From Pseudomonas folii (GTDB taxonomy: Bacteria > Pseudomonadota > Gammaproteobacteria > Pseudomonadales > Pseudomonadaceae), in the NCBI RefSeq assembly GCF_014357575.1, contig NZ_JACONW010000017.1:1-57292 (forward strand): a stretch of 57,292 nt of DNA. Direction: 5' to 3'. The position numbers were made by a program, and so were the translations under genes. The first letter of the stretch is position 1; each line of letters opens with the position of its first letter. A model generated the notes under the pieces. The model was not told the origin of the DNA. It was given only the letters and a program-made list of their open reading frames with translations, and ran no database searches. Below are positions 47,915 through 57,231 of this stretch, piece by piece.

Positions 47915-47945
47915 GCCGCTGCCCTGCAGCGGCTTTTGTATTTTC
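47915..47945 (+). terminator. Probable terminator between bamB and der
   Basis: GCCGCTG-CCCTG-CAGCGGC followed by TTTTGTATTTT, 25 bp upstream of the der start. It would separate der from the long pilF-bamB run or attenuate read-through. Confidence 0.7.
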
Positions 47946-47969
47946 TGAAATAACGAAGTGGAGAGCCGC

Positions 47970-49442
47970 ATGGTTCCCGTAATCGCCCTGGTGGGTCGAC
48001 CGAACGTCGGCAAGTCCACCTTGTTCAACCGCCTGACCAGGACTCGCGACGCCATCGTCGGCGATCTGTCCGGTCTGACCCGTGATCGCCAATACGGTGA
48101 GGCCAAGTGGCAAGGGCGCTCCTACATTCTGATCGACACCGGCGGTATCTCCGGTGATGAACACGGTATGGACGAAAAGATGGCCGAGCAGTCGCTGCTG
48201 GCCATCGAAGAAGCTGATGTCGTTCTGTTCCTCGTTGATGCGAAGGCTGGCTTTACTGCCGCTGACCAGATGATTGGCGAGCACTTGCGCAAACGTGGCA
48301 AGCGCTCCTACGTGGTAGCCAACAAGGTCGACAACATCGACCCGGAAATGGCCCGCGCCGAATTCGCGCCACTGGGGATGGGTGATGCCATTCCGGTCGC
48401 CGGTGCTCACGGTCGCGGCATCAGCCAGATGCTGGAAATCGCCCTCAGCCAGTTCCCGAAAGACGAAGGGGAAGAGGATGAGGAAGGCGAAGCCGAGGTG
48501 GTTGCGGAAGGCCAGGAAGCCAAGCGCATCCCTGGTCCTAGCGAAAAAGACGGTATCAAGATCGCCATCATTGGTCGCCCTAACGTCGGCAAGTCGACAC
48601 TGGTCAACCGCATGCTGGGTGAAGATCGGGTTATCGTTTATGACGAGCCGGGCACCACCCGCGACAGTATCTATATCCCGTTCGAGCGTAACGACGAGAA
48701 GTACACGCTGATCGATACGGCCGGTGTGCGTAAACGCGGCAAGATCCACGAGGAAGTTGAAAAGTTCTCGGTGGTGAAAACCCTGCAAGCCATCAAGGAC
48801 GCCAACGTGGTGATCTTTGTCATGGACGCTCGCGAAGGCGTGGTCGATCACGACTTGAACCTGCTGGGCTTCGCCCTGGAAGCAGGTCGCGCACTGGTTA
48901 TCGCGCTGAACAAATGGGACGGCATGGTCCCGAGCGAGCGTGACTATGTGAAGACCGAGCTTGAGCGCCGGTTGTTCTTCGTCGACTTCGCTGACATTCA
49001 CTTCATTTCGGCACTGCACGGCACTGGCGTGGGCAACCTGTACCAATCGGTGCAGAACTCCTTCAAGTCTGCAGTGACCCGTTGGCCAACCAGCCGTCTG
49101 ACGCAGATTCTCGAAGATGCGGTCAGCGAGCATGCGCCACCAATGGTGGGCAGCCGTCGTATCAAGCTGCGTTACGCTCACTTGGGTGGTGCTAACCCGC
49201 CGTTGATCGTGATCCACGGTAACCAGGTCGAGAAAGTACCGAAGTCTTACGTCCGGTATCTGGAAAATACCTACCGCCGCGTGCTGAAACTGGTCGGTAC
49301 GCCGATCCGTATCGAGTTCAAAGGCGGCGAGAACCCGTACGAAGGCAACAAGAACACGCTGACAGACCGCCAGGTCAACAAGAAGCGTCGAATGATGTCG
49401 CACCACAAGAAAGCCGACAAGAAGCGCAGAGACAAGCGCTGA
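47970..49442 (+). CDS. der: Ribosome biogenesis GTPase Der
   Basis: An essential GTPase of 50S subunit assembly with two tandem G domains. 490 residues. P-loops [14 protein letters not shown] (about 10) and [14 protein letters not shown] (about 205) are visible, with DTGG and [10 protein letters not shown] switch II motifs and NKVD and NKWD specificity motifs. An acidic linker ([12 protein letters not shown]) lies between them, and the C-terminal KH-like domain ends in a basic tail. ATG 47970 follows GGAGA; the frame opens at GTG 47958. Confidence 0.97.
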   Translation: MVPVIALVGRPNVGKSTLFNRLTRTRDAIVGDLSGLTRDRQYGEAKWQGRSYILIDTGGISGDEHGMDEKMAEQSLLAIEEADVVLFLVDAKAGFTAADQMIGEHLRKRGKRSYVVANKVDNIDPEMARAEFAPLGMGDAIPVAGAHGRGISQMLEIALSQFPKDEGEEDEEGEAEVVAEGQEAKRIPGPSEKDGIKIAIIGRPNVGKSTLVNRMLGEDRVIVYDEPGTTRDSIYIPFERNDEKYTLIDTAGVRKRGKIHEEVEKFSVVKTLQAIKDANVVIFVMDAREGVVDHDLNLLGFALEAGRALVIALNKWDGMVPSERDYVKTELERRLFFVDFADIHFISALHGTGVGNLYQSVQNSFKSAVTRWPTSRLTQILEDAVSEHAPPMVGSRRIKLRYAHLGGANPPLIVIHGNQVEKVPKSYVRYLENTYRRVLKLVGTPIRIEFKGGENPYEGNKNTLTDRQVNKKRRMMSHHKKADKKRRDKR

Positions 49443-49449
49443 TTGGTGT

Positions 49450-49538
49450 GTAGGACCGGCTTTAGCCGGGAGGAGGGCGTTACATTCTCGACATCTTCTT
49501 GTTTGGGACATCGCTCTCCCGGCTAAAGCCGGTCCTAC
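49450..49538. repeat. REPIN, family B
   Basis: Inverted pair GTAGGACCGGCTTTAGCCGG / CCGGCTAAAGCCGGTCCTAC in the gap after der. Confidence 0.9.
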
Positions 49539-49586
49539 GGGGTCTGGGGGATTTACTCGCTGATTGTGTAAAAAGCTTTCTCAATA

Positions 49587-49611
49587 AAAGGCGCTAATCG
49601 CGCCTTTTTTT
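49587..49611 (+). terminator. Terminator downstream of der
   Basis: AAAGGCGC-TAAT-CGCGCCTTT with a following T run; the stem is GGCGC(T)/(C)GCGCC. Confidence 0.85.
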
Positions 49612-49684
49612 ATGCGCGCGCTATGGGCTATCCTGCCTGACCCGTGCCACCGTGGAGCCGGGCGTACAGCAGGAACAAGGCCCC

Positions 49685-50833
49685 ATGATTGACAGCAAGT
49701 TGCCCAATGTTGGCACCACTATTTTTACCGTCATGTCCCAGCTCGCCGCTGAGACGGGCGCGATCAACCTGTCCCAGGGTTTCCCCGATTTCGATGGTCC
49801 CCAAGCGCTGCGCGATGCATTGAGTCGTCACGTCGCCGAAGGTCATAACCAATATGCACCCATGACCGGCTTGCCAGCGCTGCGCCAACAGGTCGCGGCA
49901 AAGATCTCTCGCTGCTATGGCCGTCAGGTTAATGCCGACACCGAAATCACCATTACTCCGGGCGCTACTCAGGCCATTTTCTGTGCAATTCAGGCAGTCA
50001 TTCGGTCCGGCGACGAAGTGATCGTATTCGATCCTTGCTACGACAGTTACGAACCCTCGGTCGAGCTGGCGGGTGGGCGCTGCGTGCATGTGCAACTCGA
50101 TTTGAATGATTTCTCCATCGACTGGCAAAAGCTTGGCGATGCGCTGAGCCCACGCACCCGGATGATCATCATCAACAGCCCGCATAACCCGAGCGGTGCA
50201 CTGATCAGTCGCTCTGAACTGGATCAACTGGCTGCACTGATCGCCAACCGGGATATCTACCTTGTCAGCGACGAGGTCTATGAGCATCTGGTATTCGATG
50301 GCGTTCAGCACGTCAGCATCCTGAGCCATGAAGAGCTGTATCAACGCTCCTTTGTAGTCAGTTCATTCGGCAAGACTTACCACGTTACAGGCTGGAAAAC
50401 CGGCTACGTAGTAGCGCCGCCCGCACTAAGTGCCGAATTGCGCAAGGTCCATCAGTACGTCAGTTTCTGTGGTGTCACGCCGTTGCAATGGGCCTTGGCT
50501 GACTTCATGGCTGAGCAGCCTGAACACGTTGAAGAGTTGCCTGGTTTTTATCAGGCCAAACGTGATTTCTTCTGCGATCAATTGCAGGGTTCACGCTTTA
50601 CGTTCGATCGTGTCGGCGGCACCTACTTTCAGCTTGTGAACTACGCGCAAATCCGCCCCGACCTCAACGATGTCGAGATGTCGCTGTGGATGACCCGCGA
50701 ACATGGTGTCGCGAGTATTCCCGTTTCGGTCTTTTACCAAAACCCACCCGAAGGTCAGCGCTTGATCCGGTTGTGCTTCGCAAAACGTGAGGAGACGCTG
50801 CGTCAGGCGGCGGAAAAACTATGCGCGATCTGA
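49685..50833 (+). CDS. Methionine/glutamine-type aminotransferase (YbdL-like)
   Basis: Fold-type I PLP aminotransferase of 382 residues. Visible are INLSQGFPDFDGPQ, NQYAPMTGLPALRQ, ITPGATQAIFCAIQA, NSPHNPSGA, and the PLP lysine in SSFGKTYHVTGWKTGY. The sequence style resembles YbdL, which prefers Met, His and Phe, and glutamine transaminases of methionine salvage. It overlaps the next gene by 13 bases, and that gene encodes an omega-amidase, the natural partner that removes the 2-oxoglutaramate such an enzyme makes from glutamine. ATG 49685 is chosen over an upstream GTG/TTG-like extension. Confidence 0.88.
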   Translation: MIDSKLPNVGTTIFTVMSQLAAETGAINLSQGFPDFDGPQALRDALSRHVAEGHNQYAPMTGLPALRQQVAAKISRCYGRQVNADTEITITPGATQAIFCAIQAVIRSGDEVIVFDPCYDSYEPSVELAGGRCVHVQLDLNDFSIDWQKLGDALSPRTRMIIINSPHNPSGALISRSELDQLAALIANRDIYLVSDEVYEHLVFDGVQHVSILSHEELYQRSFVVSSFGKTYHVTGWKTGYVVAPPALSAELRKVHQYVSFCGVTPLQWALADFMAEQPEHVEELPGFYQAKRDFFCDQLQGSRFTFDRVGGTYFQLVNYAQIRPDLNDVEMSLWMTREHGVASIPVSVFYQNPPEGQRLIRLCFAKREETLRQAAEKLCAI

Positions 50834-51612
50834 GTGAACTGCCGAACCTGAACGTAGCGCTGGTGCAGACCTCTTTGGTCTGGCATGACCGCAAGGCCAA
50901 CCTTGAGCACTTCGCCATGCTCCTGGCGCCGGTCAAGGGCGCTGACCTGGTGATCCTGCCGGAAATGTTCACCACGGGGTTCTCCATGGACTCTGAGACT
51001 CTGGCCGAGCCGGAAGCCGGTCCGACATCCAGATGGATGCTGGAGCAGGCCAGGCTGCTGGATGCGGTTATCACCGGTAGCGTTATCGTCAAAGCAGCTG
51101 ATGGCAGTCATCGCAATCGGCTGTTGTGGGCGCGACCGGATGGTGAGTTGCTGCACTACGACAAGCGTCATCTGTTTCGCATGGCGGGTGAGCATGAGCA
51201 TTACAGCCCAGGCGAGCGTCAGGTGCAGTTTGAGCTCAAGGGATGGCGTGTGCGTCCGCTGATCTGCTACGACCTGCGTTTTCCCGTCTGGAGCCGGGAT
51301 GCCCAGCACACCGATTTGCTGCTCTACACCGCGAACTGGCCGGGTGCCCGACGCATGCACTGGAACCGTCTGCTGCCTGCACGGGCAATCGAGAACCTGT
51401 GTTACGTAGCCGCCGTGAATCGGACCGGGACCGACGGTAAAGGCTTTGCTTATACCGGTGACAGTCAGGTGCTCGATTTTCAGGGTGAAAGCCTGTTCAA
51501 CGCCGGGGAGGCCGATGGCGTTTTCGAGGTCACGCTGAATGCCGCGGACCTGGCGGCTTACCGGACAAAGTTTCCGGCTCATCTCGATGCCGATACATTC
51601 GAGATACACTAA
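50821..51612 (+). CDS. Omega-amidase / nitrilase family hydrolase (YafV-like)
   Basis: Carbon-nitrogen hydrolase of 263 residues with the nitrilase-fold triad visible: Glu48 in LPEMFTTGF, Lys115 in YDKRHLF, and Cys149 in LICYDLRFP. It resembles YafV-type omega-amidases that hydrolyse 2-oxoglutaramate to 2-oxoglutarate and ammonia. The start lies inside the aminotransferase end, so the two are made together. Together they would drive glutamine-dependent transamination in one direction, for example in methionine salvage. Function from family and context. Confidence 0.87.
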   Translation: MRDLSELPNLNVALVQTSLVWHDRKANLEHFAMLLAPVKGADLVILPEMFTTGFSMDSETLAEPEAGPTSRWMLEQARLLDAVITGSVIVKAADGSHRNRLLWARPDGELLHYDKRHLFRMAGEHEHYSPGERQVQFELKGWRVRPLICYDLRFPVWSRDAQHTDLLLYTANWPGARRMHWNRLLPARAIENLCYVAAVNRTGTDGKGFAYTGDSQVLDFQGESLFNAGEADGVFEVTLNAADLAAYRTKFPAHLDADTFEIH

Positions 51613-51617
51613 ATCCG

Positions 51618-51643
51618 TTCAGCACAGGTGGAGCATGTCGATA
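51618..51643 (+). promoter_or_regulatory. Candidate sigma-28 (FliA) promoter, FlxA-like gene 1
   Basis: TTCAG (51618-51622), 14 bp, GTCGATA (51637-51643). The -10 differs from GCCGATA by one base. Same spacing as the element before the second paralogue. It lies 43 bp upstream of the start codon. Confidence 0.6.
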
Positions 51644-51685
51644 TAACAGACAGAGATGACTCAATGTTTCTATCTGGAGATCGAC

Positions 51686-52123
51686 ATGACCACCATCAAC
51701 ACATCGTCCCTCAACACCTACGCAAGTTCCTTCAGCGTCACTATCAAGAAAGACGACGCGGCGACTGCTGCTGCCAGTTCGGACGCCACGGCTGCGACGG
51801 GCGATGAAGCCGGCACAGACAGCTCCAAAGTCGCTGCTGGTGGTGCAGCTGCGGGTGGAGGTGCGGCGGGAAGTTCGACTTCCGACAGCACTCAGGAAAG
51901 TATCAAGAAGCTGCAAGAGCAGATCGAGAAAACCGAGAAGCTTTTGAAAGAGCAACAACAGCAATTGGCCGCTGCGCAAAACAGTAATGGTACCCCTGAG
52001 GAAAAAGCTCAGAAGGCCATGGCGATTCAGGCACAGATTTCCAGTACCAACGCGACACTTGCTTCGCAAGAAGCTGCTTTGGTGCAACTGACCACATCTG
52101 GCGGTATCGACACGACGGCCTGA
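51686..52123 (+). CDS. FlxA-like protein, copy 1
   Basis: A 145-residue protein without Cys. The N terminus MTTINTSSL is Ser/Thr/Asn-rich, then Ala/Gly-rich low complexity (about 25-70), then a long coiled coil (about 72-125) rich in Gln, Lys and Glu (KKLQEQIEKTEKLLKEQQQQ) and a Ser/Thr tail. The coiled coil resembles the FlxA family, of which the E. coli member is under sigma-28 control. Start ATG 51686 follows GGAG at six bases; the frame opens ten codons earlier. Paralogue of the next gene. Function unknown. Confidence 0.75.
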   Translation: MTTINTSSLNTYASSFSVTIKKDDAATAAASSDATAATGDEAGTDSSKVAAGGAAAGGGAAGSSTSDSTQESIKKLQEQIEKTEKLLKEQQQQLAAAQNSNGTPEEKAQKAMAIQAQISSTNATLASQEAALVQLTTSGGIDTTA

Positions 52124-52232
52124 TGATAGCTGCACCGCACTTATAGACTGGCTTTCGCCACGTTGAAACGCCTTGAGGCTTTGTTGCTTCCGGGCGGTTT
52201 GTGCTGCGTGTCACAAAATCCTGTGCAGTAGC

Positions 52233-52259
52233 TTCAGTTCTGCCTTGGGCGGCCGATAA
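52233..52259 (+). promoter_or_regulatory. Candidate sigma-28 (FliA) promoter, FlxA-like gene 2
   Basis: TTCAG (52233-52237), 14 bp, then GCCGATAA (52252-52259), the consensus -10 of flagellar sigma-28 promoters. It sits 27 bp before the start codon of the second FlxA-like gene. Confidence 0.72.
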
Positions 52260-52285
52260 CGCGCATAACCGCTCAGGAGTCGACC

Positions 52286-52711
52286 ATGACTACAATCAAT
52301 ACCAGTTCTTTGGGTCTCTACCCTGCAACGCTGACTGCCACCATCAAAAGCAATGCAGATGCCAAGGCCAGTGAAACCGAGTCTGGCGATTCGGTCCCGA
52401 GCAAAATCAATGTCGATTTGCGCGGCAACGTCTACCAGACTGACGACACCAAAGCAGGTGCCGCAGCGCCATCGAGCCCGGCCGATGAGGCCATCGCGAA
52501 TTTGCAGAAGCAGATAAAAGAGGTTCAGAAGCAGCTATTGCGTGAACAGCAGCAACTGGCTGCGGCTCAGAACAGTAAAGGTTCCGAGACCGAAAAGGCT
52601 TCCCGAATCATGGCGATCCAGCAGCAGATTTCAGGTACCTCTGCGCAATTGGCAACCTTGCAGGCTTCGCTGCTCGAATTGATGAAAGGCAATATTAAAA
52701 CGACCGCCTGA
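52286..52711 (+). CDS. FlxA-like protein, copy 2
   Basis: A 141-residue paralogue of copy 1, sharing MTTINTSSL, the LLREQQQLAAAQNSKG segment, MAIQQQISGTSAQLATLQA and the same C-terminal layout ending KTTA or DTTA. The low-complexity middle differs. The coiled coil spans about 70-125. It starts after CAGGAG and has its own sigma-28-like promoter. A terminator follows. The pair probably belongs to the late flagellar regulon, but no molecular role is known to me. Confidence 0.75.
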   Translation: MTTINTSSLGLYPATLTATIKSNADAKASETESGDSVPSKINVDLRGNVYQTDDTKAGAAAPSSPADEAIANLQKQIKEVQKQLLREQQQLAAAQNSKGSETEKASRIMAIQQQISGTSAQLATLQASLLELMKGNIKTTA

Positions 52712-52726
52712 TACTTGCGCTTAAAC

Positions 52727-52764
52727 AAAAAGGCCCTGAAGCTTTCACTTCAGGGCCTTTTTTG
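52727..52764 (+). terminator. Terminator after FlxA-like gene 2
   Basis: AAAAAGGCCCTGAAG-CTTTCA-CTTCAGGGCCTTTTT, a long perfect stem flanked by A and T runs; it can work in both directions. Confidence 0.93.
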
Positions 52765-52790
52765 TTGCGTCGGGAAGCAGGCGTGGGCCT

Positions 52791-52882
52791 TGTAGGACCG
52801 GCTTTAGCCGGGAGGACATTAGTCCCGACAACGAACTTGCATCGACTGTGCTGGAGTTCTCCCGGCTGAAGCCAGTCCTACA
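52791..52882. repeat. REPIN, family B
   Basis: Inverted pair TGTAGGACCGGCTTTAGCCG / CCGGCTGAAGCCAGTCCTAC in the gap between the FlxA-like genes and leuA. Confidence 0.9.
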
Positions 52883-52950
52883 GAGATATCTCTCAACCAG
52901 AAGTTGTACTTAACCTCTTGGCGGCGGGTTGCCGCCAAAAGGTATAGCGC

Positions 52951-54621
52951 TTATGCAGCCTTCGCTTCTGCCTGACTCAACGAACGGTTCAGTGCGCTGA
53001 ACAGTGCCTTGAAGCTCGCGGTGGTGATGTTCTCATCGACACCCACACCGTGGACCGCACGATCACCGTTCACACGCAGCTCGATGTAGGCAGCGGCTTT
53101 GGCCGTGGTGCCTGCGCCGATGGCGTGCTCGTTGTAGTCCATGATTTCCACGCCAATCGGCAGGCTCGATACCAGCGCTTCCAGTGCGCCGTTGCCTTTG
53201 CCTTTCCAGCGCTGGGTTTCATCGTTGACGCTGACTTCGGCGTCCACTGCACTGGTGTTGTTCTCTTCCTGCAGGCGGTGGCTGATCAGCGCGTAAGGCT
53301 TATTGGCCTGCAGGTATTCACGCTTGAACAACGCGTAGATCTGCTGGGCGCTCATTTCCAGGCCCAGACGATCGGTTTCGCCCTGAACCACCTGGCTGAA
53401 CTCGATCTGCATGCGACGGGGCAGGGAGATGCCGTATTCCTGTTCCAGCAAGTAGGTGATGCCGCCTTTGCCGGACTGGCTGTTGACGCGGATCACCGCC
53501 TCATAGCTGCGGCCGATATCAGCCGGGTCGATTGGCAAGTAAGGCACTTCCCACAGCGCATCGTCTTTCTGCTGGGCAAAGCCTTTGCGGATTGCATCCT
53601 GGTGCGAGCCGGAGAATGCAGTGTGAACCAGGTCGCCGACGTAAGGTGCACGTGGGTGAACCGGAATCTGATTGCACTCCTCAACCACTTTACGCACGCC
53701 GTCGATATCGGAGAAGTCCAGTTGCGGGTCCAGACCCTGGGTGTACATGTTCAGAGCCACGGTCACCAGATCCACGTTACCGGTACGTTCGCCGTTACCG
53801 AACAGGCAGCCTTCAACACGATCTGCGCCCGCCATCAGACCCAGCTCTGTAGCGGCAATGCCAGTACCACGGTCGTTGTGGGTGTGCAGGCTGATGATCA
53901 CGCTGTCACGACGATTGATGTTGCGGCAGAACCATTCGATCTGGTCGGCGTAGATGTTCGGGGTGGCAACTTCAACCGTGGCAGGCAGATTGAGGATGAC
54001 CTTGTTCTCAGGCGTCGCATTCCAGACTTCGATGACCGCGTCACAGACTTCCTTGGCGAAGTCCAGCTCAGTGGCGCTGAAGGTCTCCGGAGAGTATTCG
54101 AAGGTCCACTGGGTTTCAGGCTGTTCTGCTGCGTATTTCACAAACAGCTTGGCGGCGCTGACTGCGATTTCCTTCACGCCTGCCTTGTCCTGATTGAAGA
54201 CAATGCGTCGGAACGACGGGCTGGTGGCGTTATACAGGTGAACGATGGCCTTCTTCGCGCCGCGCAGTGATTCGAAGGTGCGGGCAATCAGGTCTTCACG
54301 GCCCTGGGTCAGCACTTGAATAGTGGTGTCGTCCGGGATGTGGCCGTCTTCGATCAGTGTACGTACGAAGTCAAAGTCGGTCTGCGAAGCTGCCGGGAAC
54401 GACGCTTCGATTTCCTTGACGCCGACGTTGACCAGAGTCTTCCAGAAACGCAGCTTTTTCACCGCATCCATAGGCTCGATCAGGGATTGGTTGCCGTCAC
54501 GAAGGTCCGAGCTGCACCAGATCGGCGCCGCAGTGATGGTCTTGGAAGGCCAGGTGCGGTCAGGCAGATCAATGGTCGGGAAAGCACGGTACTTCTTCGA
54601 GGGATCTTTGAGCATTGGCAT
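52951..54621 (-). CDS. leuA: 2-isopropylmalate synthase
   Basis: First enzyme of leucine synthesis, condensing acetyl-CoA with 2-oxoisovalerate. 556 residues, the longer form found in pseudomonads. The catalytic TIM barrel has [32 protein letters not shown] (metal His pair), [20 protein letters not shown] and [12 protein letters not shown]. The C-terminal 130 residues are the leucine-sensing allosteric domain. ATG 54621 ([14 protein letters not shown]) follows AAAGGATT. A leucine-rich leader ORF lies upstream. Confidence 0.97.
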   Translation of the reverse strand: MPMLKDPSKKYRAFPTIDLPDRTWPSKTITAAPIWCSSDLRDGNQSLIEPMDAVKKLRFWKTLVNVGVKEIEASFPAASQTDFDFVRTLIEDGHIPDDTTIQVLTQGREDLIARTFESLRGAKKAIVHLYNATSPSFRRIVFNQDKAGVKEIAVSAAKLFVKYAAEQPETQWTFEYSPETFSATELDFAKEVCDAVIEVWNATPENKVILNLPATVEVATPNIYADQIEWFCRNINRRDSVIISLHTHNDRGTGIAATELGLMAGADRVEGCLFGNGERTGNVDLVTVALNMYTQGLDPQLDFSDIDGVRKVVEECNQIPVHPRAPYVGDLVHTAFSGSHQDAIRKGFAQQKDDALWEVPYLPIDPADIGRSYEAVIRVNSQSGKGGITYLLEQEYGISLPRRMQIEFSQVVQGETDRLGLEMSAQQIYALFKREYLQANKPYALISHRLQEENNTSAVDAEVSVNDETQRWKGKGNGALEALVSSLPIGVEIMDYNEHAIGAGTTAKAAAYIELRVNGDRAVHGVGVDENITTASFKALFSALNRSLSQAEAKAA

Positions 54622-54709
54622 CGGAGCGAATCCTTTGGGTACTTATTTTGTATGGGCCGGGAGAAGGCGGCCAACCGATAAAGCGAAAGGCGGGGTGAGG
54701 CACATCGAT

Positions 54710-54787
54710 CTAGCCTGGCAGTCGTGCACTGACCAGGCTGAGACAGCGATGTTGCCGCAACAAAATGAGGGTTTGAGAGGTTTTCAT
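54710..54787 (-). CDS. Leucine-rich leader peptide upstream of leuA
   Basis: A 25-codon ORF on the minus strand, ATG at 54787 and stop TAG ending at 54710, 88 bp before leuA. Six of 25 residues are Leu, including LILL at 7-10, LSL at 16-18, and RLPG at the end. This is the form of a leader that senses charged tRNA-Leu by ribosome stalling. The ribosome binding site is weak. The following sequence holds a GGCCG-CCTTCTCC-CGGCC stem but no clean terminator, so control may be translational. Confidence 0.68.
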   Translation of the reverse strand: MKTSQTLILLRQHRCLSLVSARLPG

Positions 54788-54928
54788 AAGGCCAACCGTA
54801 CTCATTAGGGTGAAAGTTGGCAAGCAGTTGAAAAAAATTGAGAGAAGTTCTCTGGAATCGGATTTTTGTGGTTGTTTATGGTTGACGCTTTGAGGATTTG
54901 GATTTTTTATTGCGCAAGTTCGTTTCCT

Positions 54929-55001
54929 TGTAGGAGCTGCCGCAGGCTGCGAAACGATGTGACAGACAAAATGGCTTCGCAGTCTGCGGCAGCTCCTACA
55001 G
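54929..55001. repeat. REPIN, family A
   Basis: Inverted pair TTGTAGGAGCTGCCGCAGGC / CTGCGGCAGCTCCTACAGA upstream of leuA and its leader. Confidence 0.9.
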
Positions 55002-55008
55002 AAAATTC

Positions 55009-55845
55009 TTACGGCTGAAACGCGCCAATGAATATCGCTGGATCAACCCGGGCATCGTTCAGGCTGACGTTCCAGTGCATGTGCGGGCCTGTGGCTCGTC
55101 CGGTTGAGCCAACGCGACCCACCACACCACCGCGAGGCACTGCATCGCCGACTTTCACGTCGATCTTCGACATGTGGCAGAACATGCTGATGAAGCCCTG
55201 ACCGTGGTCGACAAATACCGTATTGCCGTTGAAAAAGTAATTCCCGGTCAGGATCACTTTACCTGCCGCAGGCGCCTTGATCGGCGTCCCCGCCGGGACC
55301 GCGAAGTCCAGCCCTGAATGGGGATTGCGCTCTTCGCCGTTGAAGAACCTGCGTACGCCGAACTTACTGGAGAGCGGACCGGCTACGGGTTTGTCCAGCG
55401 CCAGGTTGCTCGGCGTGCCGGGGCTGAAGCTGCGATAGGCCTTCAACTGCTCGGCCAGTTCGCCATCGATGCGTTTCAGGTCATCCGGATTGGGATTGAC
55501 CTGACGCTGATTTCTCAGAGTGATGCGTTGCTCCGGGTACTTCTTGTTGCCGACGACAAAGTTCAGGGTGCGATTGCCGCTGGCATCTTTTGCTATCAAC
55601 TTCTGCGCGCCTGGTTTAACCGTCAGAGGCACGCCGACAATCGCCAGCCAGCGAACGCCCTGTTCCTTGACCACCAGGACCGGTTTGCCGTCGTACGTGG
55701 CGGTTGGTGCCTGCGCGGCATTACCCAGATCAACCACTGCGACACCTCCGGGCACCGGCTTGTTCAGCAGACGGGTGATGTAACTGTCAGCGTGGGCGGG
55801 CAGGCACAGGCAAAGAGCGAACACGGGGGCAAGAAAACGCAGCAT
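55009..55845 (-). CDS. M23 family peptidase (LytM domain)
   Basis: A periplasmic peptidoglycan endopeptidase or amidase activator of 278 residues. The signal peptide ends at LPAHA (about 19). The N-terminal domain is beta-rich (PGGVAVVDLGNAAQAPTATYDGKPVLVVKEQ). The LytM/M23 domain is at about 150-275: zinc ligands in ERNPHSGLDFAV (His and Asp) and in GPHMHWNV (H-x-H), plus HGQGFISMFCHMSK. All zinc residues are present, so it is probably active. ATG 55845; a TTG one codon earlier is possible. Only six bases separate its start from the xseA stop, so it is likely co-transcribed after xseA. Confidence 0.93.
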   Translation of the reverse strand: MLRFLAPVFALCLCLPAHADSYITRLLNKPVPGGVAVVDLGNAAQAPTATYDGKPVLVVKEQGVRWLAIVGVPLTVKPGAQKLIAKDASGNRTLNFVVGNKKYPEQRITLRNQRQVNPNPDDLKRIDGELAEQLKAYRSFSPGTPSNLALDKPVAGPLSSKFGVRRFFNGEERNPHSGLDFAVPAGTPIKAPAAGKVILTGNYFFNGNTVFVDHGQGFISMFCHMSKIDVKVGDAVPRGGVVGRVGSTGRATGPHMHWNVSLNDARVDPAIFIGAFQP

Positions 55846-55851
55846 CAATAA

Positions 55852-57231
55852 TCAATCCAGAAGAGAAAGGGTGACAGGCGTCAGGTGATTGTCTTCGACC
55901 CGCACTTGCAGTTCGCCTTCGCCAAGTCGGGCGGTCAGACGCTGGCCGGTGCGTGTTTGTGCTGCGTTGCGAATCGCATGACCGCGCTCGTCGAGCAAAA
56001 TGCTGTAACCCCGACCCAGCGTCGCCAGCGGGCTGACCACTTGCAGGGTTTGTACCTGGGTTTGCAATTGCAGACGGCGGGTTTTCAGCGTGTCGCGCAT
56101 GGCTTTGGGCAGACGCTCAGCCAGCACGTCCAGACGCTGGCGCAGAAAAGCCAGGGTTCGGCCGGGATGCTGTGCGGCGAGACGGCTTTCCAGATGAGCG
56201 AGCCTGACTTGCCGCTTATGCGTTTGCTGCTCGAAGGCTCGGCGCATGCGCATGTCCAGATCATCCAGACGTTGCGCTTGCTGACGCAGGCGTTCGCCTG
56301 GATGTCGTAAACGACGGGAAACACCTTCCAGACGCAAGCGCTCACGCATCAGCTTGTCTTTTATACGGCTGACCAATCGACGATGCAGGTTGTCCACCCG
56401 GCGATGCAGGTCGCTGGAGTCGGGGGCCAGCAGCTCAGCGGCGGCGGAGGGCGTCGGTGCGCGCACGTCCGCCACAAAGTCGCTGATGGACACATCGGTT
56501 TCATGGCCGACGGCACTGACGATAGGCGTAACGCAGGCGTCGATGGCGCGAGCCACTGCTTCTTCGTTGAAGCACCAGAGGTCCTCCAGCGAGCCGCCAC
56601 CGCGTGCCAGGATCAACGCATCGAAACCGCGTGCATCTGCCAGCTTTAAAGCACGGACAATCTGGTTGATGGCTTCGCGGCCTTGAACTGCGGTCGGGAT
56701 CAGCGTGAGTTCCACCTGGGGCGCACGACGCCGGAAGACGCTGATGATGTCGCGGATCACGGCGCCGGTCGGCGAGCTGATAATCCCGATGCGCTGCGGG
56801 TGAAGGGGCAGGGCGACTTTGCGCTCGGCGCTGAACAAGCCTTCGGCGCTGAGCTTTTCTTTCAGTGCATCGAAAGCAAGCCGCAGCGCGCCGTCACCCG
56901 CAGGCTCTACGGTATCGAGAATCAACTGATAGTCGCCGCGCCCTTCAAACAGCGAAACCTTGCCCCGTACCTTGACCTGCAAGCCATCCTTCAACGCCTG
57001 ACGAACTCGCGCTGCGCTTTGCCGGAACAGTGCGCAACGGACCTGAGCCCCCGAGTCCTTCAAGGTGAAGTACACATGACCGGATGCCGGGCGCGACAGG
57101 TTGGAGATTTCGCCCTCGACCCAGATATTGCTGAACACGTCCTCCAGCAACACCCGGGCACGGCCGTTGAGCTGGCTGACAGTAAGGACTTCCCGGTCGA
57201 GGCCGAGTCTTGCGAAGGGGTCTTTGATCAT
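55852..57231 (-). CDS. xseA: Exodeoxyribonuclease VII large subunit
   Basis: Large subunit of the single-strand exonuclease involved in repair and recombination. 459 residues with the start MIKDPFARLGLDREVLTVSQL at 57231, matching the family length. The N-terminal OB fold (about 15-110) contains VWVEGEISNLSRPASGHVYFTLKD-type sequence. The catalytic domain has SSPTGAVIRDIISVFRRRAP, ARGGGSLEDLWCFNEEAVARAI, and SAVGHETDVSISDFVADVRAPTPSAAAEL. A long Arg/Leu-rich coiled coil and a C-terminal LGRGYSILLDERG segment follow. Start uncertain: 57231 or ATG 57240. The promoter lies beyond the right edge. Confidence 0.96.
   Translation of the reverse strand: MIKDPFARLGLDREVLTVSQLNGRARVLLEDVFSNIWVEGEISNLSRPASGHVYFTLKDSGAQVRCALFRQSAARVRQALKDGLQVKVRGKVSLFEGRGDYQLILDTVEPAGDGALRLAFDALKEKLSAEGLFSAERKVALPLHPQRIGIISSPTGAVIRDIISVFRRRAPQVELTLIPTAVQGREAINQIVRALKLADARGFDALILARGGGSLEDLWCFNEEAVARAIDACVTPIVSAVGHETDVSISDFVADVRAPTPSAAAELLAPDSSDLHRRVDNLHRRLVSRIKDKLMRERLRLEGVSRRLRHPGERLRQQAQRLDDLDMRMRRAFEQQTHKRQVRLAHLESRLAAQHPGRTLAFLRQRLDVLAERLPKAMRDTLKTRRLQLQTQVQTLQVVSPLATLGRGYSILLDERGHAIRNAAQTRTGQRLTARLGEGELQVRVEDNHLTPVTLSLLD

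Noticed and set aside
52917..52938. Terminator for leuA at TGGCGGC...GCCGCCA
   Set aside because: A good stem, but no T run in the leuA direction; the stronger T-tailed stem lies further on at 52727-52764.
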